This document shows positions 58,161-64,000 of a DNA stretch of 64,000 bases, one piece after another. The stretch's first letter is position 1. Every line of letters begins with the position of its first letter. The DNA comes from Cheiracanthium punctorium (lineage: Eukaryota; Arthropoda; Arachnida; Araneae; Cheiracanthiidae). The DNA is taken from positions 1,178,001-1,242,000 of the forward strand of contig JAWZYV010015837.1 of NCBI GenBank assembly GCA_038373885.1, written 5' to 3'. The notes under the pieces are model-generated. The model was not told where the DNA came from, made no database searches, and worked only from the letters and a program-made list of their open reading frames with translations. Made by a program: the position numbers and the translations under genes.

Positions 58161-58658
58161 AGTTGCATTATTTACTCTGTGAAACTTCTAACTTAAAATG
58201 GCCGAACTTTCAAATACATCCTACCTTGAGTTTAAGCAAATTTTTTTTTGTACCACAAATGCTGTTTGTAACCTCATACTTCCATCACATTTTGTGCAAA
58301 TCATATCACTCTTCAATAACCCTGTCTCCCACAAAACAATCAATAAATAAATCCTGATTCACCAACAAATAACTCATAACAAAAATTCTATTGGCTACAT
58401 CTTTCTTCCTGCATGTGGGTTTGTTACCTGACAACTTTAGCGTTAAATTCTGCTCAAAAGTCCTCTACCATACTACTAACACTTGGATAATTACTTGCAT
58501 AGCCATCCTTAAAACATAAAATCCCCAAAAATCAATCAAAATATCACAGTACATTCTTAAACCTTACACCAAGCATGGCGACCACAGAAATGAGTCTACA
58601 ATGTTTTCTCGATTTGGACCAATCTGAACTCTCAGTGATTGGTTGGTGGGGTTGCCAT

Positions 58659-58829
58659 CAGGGGCATAGCCAGAAATTTTTCATGGGGGGGGGGGTTACG
58701 ACTACTGCAACTCATATATATGTATACACGTGTGATAATGTAGTGAAGAATATACATTTTGTATGGCAAAAAATTTCTCATAGGGGGTAATTACCCCCTA
58801 ACCCCCCCCCCCCCTTGGCTACGCCCCTG
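58659..58829. mobile_element. 171-bp hAT MITE, 8-bp TSD GTTGCCAT
   Basis: The ends CAGGGGCATAGCC and GGCTACGCCCCTG are inverted. A perfect GTTGCCAT is at 58651-58658 and 58830-58837. Long G/C runs pair inside the arms. Confidence 0.92.
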
Positions 58830-59086
58830 GTTGCCATAAATAGTTTCCCTGCAATGCTGCCAAACCAGATATGGTTACCACAATAAACCATTCATCATCA
58901 ATTTAGGTGCAAAAAAAAATGTAGGATGCATATTGAAGCTTAGCCTTAAAATGCAAAACTTCATCTGAAACTGCAAGATAGTGCAAGTTGTTTGGTTGAA
59001 GTTTTCCTAATAAATTAATGTTTTAAGATATTCATTCAGCTTTTTAAAGGAATTAAATGAAGGGAAAAAATTATTTTTAAGTTTAA

Positions 59087-60485
59087 CTAGGGGCCAAGGC
59101 CCCCAGACTCGCTACGCTCGGTTTTCGTATGAGGCATTCGGCCCCTAATCAGGCTTATTTGTAAAAAAGACATAATTTCAACAGACAAAACCCGAAGATT
59201 GGATCAGATAGAATGTTACTGAGCTACACGTTGCTTGGTTCTTGCATCTTCATTGGTACATAAAAATTTAAACTTCACACTACAGTAGACCCCCTCCCCT
59301 CATAACACGGAAGATATTTTGTTATGGGAATCCGTGTTGTACGGGTCCTGAGCTATACTCCACCTGGAGTGCGGACTCCGCTTATAATCGCTGGAAAAAT
59401 TATTTGCACTCCTCAGAAACACAATGATATTTAATGTTGCCATTCAAAAGTTATATTAATTAGGAGATAAAGCTAATAAAATCAGAACATCTGTTTCAGC
59501 TGTATTTTTAATAATGTAAAACCTATTGGACACCTTGCGAATTTGCCACCCATGGCGATTTTTCATTATTTGGCGACTTGCGTACATGTAAAGTTAATAA
59601 AAGCTACGGAACAGATAGGATAGCTTGCCACCCATGGCGACTTTTCATTATTTGGCGATTGACACATGCCTATTCTACAGCTTACGAAATATTGTAACAA
59701 TAGATTAAAGCTGTTGTGAACTAATAGTATTTAAATATATGTAAAATTATGTGGCATACTTTTATGTCGCATTTTTGGGACACGTTTTTCATACAATTTT
59801 CAATAAAGGGGGGGAGTGATAAAATGACATAGTCATTAATAGATGGAGAAAAGCTGCACAGAAAAATGCACAATTTCAACTGAATGAAAATTTCAAAAAC
59901 TTATTCTCGGTGTATTCAGCAGACGATAAATTACGATAAATTGCGCCAAGCATTAGAATCATCTCCTCAAAATCGCACAAAACCGTTTAATTTTTCGCCA
60001 AATTAAAAAGTTGCACATTTTAGTCTCAGAAAATTTCTAAATATTTTTCTTTTGAGTATAAAACATTTCATTCCTGCTCTGATTTCCCATGCACACGATA
60101 TTTTAATTTAAAAACAGCCTTACAAATAATCTAGACAAAAAAAAAAATCGTTATTCTTTTATTTTTACTTCAGGAGTCTGAATCATGTAATAAACTTGCC
60201 GAATGTGGCAACCTAGATAACCTTAAACGTCGCTTTTTACACTGTGAGGTTACAATTACGAAATGGCGGAAAGCAAAAATTAGCCTTTTGCGATACGTTT
60301 TTTATCGATATCTCCTAAAATAATTCGAATTTTGAAAAATCGCTTCGAGGTGTGTCGGGAACTGTCATGGAAAATGTCCGTACAAAATGTGGTAGGTCTA
60401 CGATCACCCGTCTGCGAGCTACGCGAGTCGCGAGACACACATTCAAACAAACTAACAGTTTTACACATTGTTTTATTAATATAGA
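59087..60485 (-). mobile_element. Helitron-like element, - strand
   Basis: On + it starts A|CTAGGGGCCAAGGCCCC (a short palindrome next to CTAG) and ends TTTTATTAATATAGA. Subterminal ACACACATTCAAACAAACTA matches other Helitron 5' ends read in reverse. It contains a partial Tigger left end at about 59286 (TA|CAGTAGACCCCC) and two copies of a 'gccacccatggcga' block (59547, 59626). Confidence 0.55.
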
Positions 60486-61007
60486 AGAAAGTTTTTATTT
60501 TGGCGTAAAATGGGCGTAATTCTAACTCATGTTTGTAAATGTTTGTTTGTTACCATTCAAAAGTTATATTAATTAGGAGCTAAAGAGTAATAATCAGAAC
60601 ATACACTGCAAAAAATAATCTTAAAAATACAGAACTATTCTGTCATTTTTCCAACAGAAAAAAAATGTTAACAGAATTTAACCATGCTTTCCACGTAAAC
60701 TTGCTATATTTTATGTTATAAAGCGGGTTTTGTATTTTAACGACGTTTATCTGTAGAGCTGTGGCAGGCTAGAAGATGGGCGGTTCGACTCATTTTACTG
60801 ATTCGAATCTCGACTCACTCACTACTTCGATGATTCGAATCAGTGATTCGAATCTTGAATCAATAAAACAACTAAAGAAATTTTCCCTCTCTCTGCGCCG
60901 AAAGCCGTACTATTTAAACACCCTTCACCCATTCATCGGGTTTCTTCTCCGCTGAGTTCTCGGGCAGTTAGCATCTCTCTCTCCTTGCTCCAGTAAAACT
61001 AGTGTTT

Positions 61008-61530
61008 AAACTGCCCGAAATGAAAATACAGGGGAGCTTCGTATGACCCCCTGGGCCTGTAAGATTAAAAGGTTAAGTTTGGTGTCAAAGTATTCGAAAT
61101 TTTATGTATCGATGGGGGTCCCAGAGGGGGGGTCGAGAATCAATAAAAACGCGCTCCGATGGATAGTTTCCGAGATATACGTTAATTAATTATGGTAATT
61201 AGACTAATTAACCATGATTGAGGCTTAAAAGGACTGCAAACATGTAGAAATTGGCTCTGGGATGGTTTCCAGACTTTGGAGTTGCCGCCGGAGGAGGCTA
61301 GTGTTTAAAATGCCCAAATTGAAAATATAGGGGAGCTTCGTATGACCCCCTGGGCCTGTAAGATTAAAAGGTTAAGTTTGGTGTCAAAGCATTCGAAATT
61401 TTAAGTATCGGTGGGGTGTTGAGTCTAGGGGGGGTCGAGAATCAATAAAAACGCGCTCCGGTGGATAGGTTCCGAGATATACGTTAATTAATTATGGTAA
61501 TTAGACTAATAAACCATGGAGCTGTTTTTT
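61008..61530. repeat. Tandem duplication, about 300-bp period
   Basis: The block with 'ggggagcttcgtatgacccc' at 61031 recurs at 61330. Both units run on to 'cgagatatacgttaattaat' and 'attagactaat.aaccatg', with a few differences. Confidence 0.9.
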
Positions 61531-61623
61531 CTGCGATGAGAGAAGAAGAAGCTTTCCGAGAGAAAGCAGTAGCAAAAGCATCACAAGCTGGTATTGATCT
61601 CAGGATTTTCTTATCGCCGGCCT

Positions 61624-61793
61624 CAGAGGCGTAGCCAAGGGGGGGGGGTTAGGGGGGTCATAACCCCCCATGAGGAATTTTTTGCCATACAAAATGTATA
61701 TTCTTCACTACATTATCATACACACGTATACATATATATGAGTTGCAGTAGTCATAACCCCCCCCCCATAAAAAAATTCTGGCTACGCCCCTG
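61624..61793. mobile_element. 170-bp hAT MITE, 8-bp TSD GCCGGCCT
   Basis: The ends CAGAGGCGTAGCC and GGCTACGCCCCTG are inverted. A perfect GCCGGCCT is at 61616-61623 and 61794-61801. It is the same family as 58659-58829 in opposite orientation (shared 'atatatgtatacacgtgt'). Confidence 0.92.
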
Positions 61794-62313
61794 GCCGGCC
61801 TGTATTTTTGCCCTTTATCGAATTCGAGATTTCACTGAAATGAAAATGGGAATATCGGATATTTGATGTTGAAATAAAACCGATATGTCGATTTTTGGCC
61901 CAGTCCTACTGAGGGGCTGCTGCCCCCCCCCAAAAAAAATGGGACCCTTTACTTAGCTTACAATTGAACTTTATCTTTAAATTTGATACCCAGCCCACCC
62001 CGAAATAAAATCCTGGCTACGCCACTGTCAATAACACTAACTACGCCACTGCTTTAGGCCCTATTTTGTATTTCTCTGAATTACGAAAGAAAATAAAATC
62101 ATTCCCCTTAAACGAAAAACAAGGTAAAAAAAAAAAACGAAATCTGCTGCAATAAAGCGAAATGTTATTTTGCTTACTACAAAGTCCTTTTGTGAGAGCG
62201 CTTAATACCGCCCCTGTATCCTTCATTAAAAGTGACAAGCACAATCCTAACTTTATTTCATTCTATTTCCCTTCACATGAAAATCCGCCACCATGTAAAC
62301 TTAACGTTCCGTT

Positions 62314-62344
<31 letters not shown>

Positions 62345-62605
62345 TGGGGGCAGGGGGACATATATTAAAGTTAAAAGTAGAAAAGGGATGTTTCATTAAA
62401 TTTTAAACAAATATTAAATCAGTCAGACAAGTTGGAAGGAGGGATTTTCTTAATTTTTTTTTCGGGGGGGAGATTGACCCCTCTTGCCCTTAGGAAGTAA
62501 CGCCTATGCCACCCGCCAAAAGCAAACGATGTTCGACCCACTCCACACCCACAGACAGATAAAACTTTAAAATCCGACCACCAACCAAGAAATGAAACAC
62601 CAAAG

Positions 62606-62771
62606 ATTCGAAAAAAAAACTTCAATTAAATGAAACATCCTTTCAACTCTTTTCGACTCCTTTCGACTCTGAGTCGATAGAAGATTCGAAAAAACCCCTC
62701 CAATTAAATGAAACATCCTTTCAACTCTTTTCGGCTCCTTTCGACTCTGAGTCGATAGAAGATTCGAAAAA
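62606..62771. repeat. Two-unit tandem repeat of 82 bp
   Basis: Both units contain 'aattaaatgaaacatccttt', then 'caactcttttcg' and 'gactctgagtcgatagaaga'. The reverse complement of its core occurs at 62890-62965. The short open frames here arise from the repeats. Confidence 0.85.
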
Positions 62772-63169
62772 CTAACGAATCTCAACGATAGTATACAATC
62801 ACCGAAACAGAGCGAAACACTGAATCAGTAAAGATTCGTTGCTGCATCAACTCAGTGACCAACTCACCCACACCCACTCATTTACTGTTTCAAATCATCT
62901 ATCGACTCAGAGTCGTAAAGAGTCGAAAGGAGCCGAAAGGAGTCGTAAAGAGTCGAAAAGAGTTGAAAGAGTAAGGGAAAATCCCTGGGAACGGCAAAGG
63001 GAAAATAAGTTTTTCTTCCCTTCGCACTTGGAATGTATTTCCCTTGAGGGCTTGAGATTCGAATCAGTAGAGAGTGAGTGTAAAGACTGAGCCACTCAGT
63101 ACCAAGATTCGAATCACTGATTCGACTCATCGAATCATTGGCCATCTCTACTGTAGAGCTGTGGCAGCC

Positions 63170-64000
63170 CGGTGGCGGCGAACAAAACACAAACAACCAT
63201 TTACGACGTGAAACGCTTGAGGATCCGTAAAGAATTGAAAAATGATTTTAAAGGTAATTTTTTTAAATTTTTACTTATATTTTCTGAAATCTTTCTGCTA
63301 AGAAATATTACTTTTTCAAAAAAACTCATGCTTTAAAACATAACGACGTGTATTTTAAAGCCGTTAAGCCTAATGTTTACACGTAACCTATTTCTCTTAT
63401 AAAACAATTAGTAAAGCCTGGATAAATTTAATTTTCTCGGTTTCTAATCATTACTCTCATTTTATTGAAGTATTTTACAGAAACAGTTAAATATATATTA
63501 GACTTATGAGGTTTAAGAACGGCACTGTTCAACAAAACCACTCTCCTTGGTTTATTTATGAAATGCATTGTTTACGTTTTTTTCCGTATCGGTGTATGGG
63601 GAATTACGATTGCAAAGTCAAAATAATTTGTGATTATATTCAATTCCTGTTACTCTAGTCATATTTTTTATATATATCTGTAAAAAAGAAACAGAGAAAC
63701 ACTAATTTTCAATTTTAAAATTAAAGTAATGATACGATTTGAGATTCATACGCCACCGGGATTAAAAATTAGCTCATAAATTGCCAGAGAAATCTCATGG
63801 TAAGTTTAGTTTTTCTTTAAAAACCTGGAAAATAGAGCTTCAAGTTGGAATATTTTTATATATTTTCTGTTTTCTAGCATTCATCACTGAATAATAATAA
63901 CAATAAAAAGCTTTAACGAGTTTTGCTTTTATTATAAACTTAGTACTTTTATTTAAGACAAATATTCCATTGTTGGGGTGAATTCCGTAAGCGGGGGCAG
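63170..64000 (+). other. Downstream flank; possible first exon of another gene
   Basis: 63170-63252 is less AT-rich, contains an ATG at 63242 in 'aaaaatgattttaaag' and is followed by a GTAATT donor-like site at 63255. It could be a 5' exon of a neighbouring + strand gene, but nothing identifies it. The rest is AT-rich with no recognised feature. Confidence 0.2.

Larger units (their letters stand above)
60770..63150. mobile_element. 2.4-kb TIR element with 19-bp direct flanks and GATTCGAATC arrays
   Basis: The left end TAGAAGATGGGC and right end GGCCATCTCTA are inverted repeats. CTGTAGAGCTGTGGCAG(G/C)C flanks the element at 60751-60769 and 63151-63169, with one mismatch in 19. Both ends carry repeated GATTCGAATC and GACTC motifs. 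Inside are a 300-bp-period duplication, an 8-bp-TSD hAT MITE, a two-unit tandem repeat (62606-62771) and its inverted relative (62890-62965). No transposase seen. Confidence 0.7.

Noticed and set aside
62567..63196. Ser/Arg-rich open frames on both strands
   Set aside because: They derive from tandem and inverted GACTC/GAGTC repeats in the 60770-63150 element and have no domain.

Overview
This is a eukaryotic nuclear window, AT-rich and intron-rich, with no prokaryotic features. It is dominated by one host gene, a MFAP1 (microfibril-associated protein 1) homolog on the + strand. MFAP1 is a spliceosomal B-complex protein. The gene is split into 11 coding exons from 3786 to 56087. All ten introns are GT-AG, exon phases agree throughout, and the joined exons give a 448-residue protein. 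The MFAP1 sequence is animal-type. The repeat cargo (Tigger/pogo, hAT, Tc1, Helitrons, a PKxHK-type reverse transcriptase, and a repeated gene family I know from arthropods) suggests an arthropod. A chelicerate is plausible but unproven.

Layout. 1-3785: a Helitron-like element, small MITEs and the upstream region of MFAP1. 3786-5046: exons 1-2. Intron 2 (5047-15858): a 5-bp-TSD MITE, a foldback hairpin, a Helitron with internal repeats, a frameshifted Tigger/pogo element that appears to lie inside retroelement sequence, a degenerate reverse transcriptase, a Tigger MITE and a tRNA-derived promoter. 15859-21354: exons 3-5, with a Tigger fragment, a MITE and a tandem duplication in the introns. 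Intron 5 (21355-37796): an 80-bp perfect-type hairpin; a Tigger MITE containing a hAT transposon that itself contains another MITE; a pogo MITE; a decayed copy of an uncharacterised arthropod gene family; recent tandem duplications; and a 3.7-kb element carrying a 1.27-kb inverted repeat. 37797-40278: exons 6-7, with a tRNA-like gene inside a foldback. Intron 7 (40279-49803): two more copies of the Tigger MITE with differing nested insertions, a deleted hAT with an intact 8-bp TSD, and a Helitron. 49804-56087: exons 8-11, with a LINE tail, a Tc1 pseudogene and a TIR element in intron 8. 56088-64000: 3' flank with MITEs, a Helitron, and a 2.4-kb TIR element flanked by an unusually long 19-bp direct repeat.

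The host gene is intact and none of its exons is disrupted. Every transposase or reverse transcriptase seen here is frameshifted, truncated or interrupted, so the window is a record of past invasions. The points most worth checking are the group of CAGGGT-ended elements with 5-bp TSDs and phased A-tracts, the three-level nest at 21692-27087, the large hairpin at 33713-34985, three template-switch-like foldbacks, and the 19-bp-TSD element at 60770-63150.
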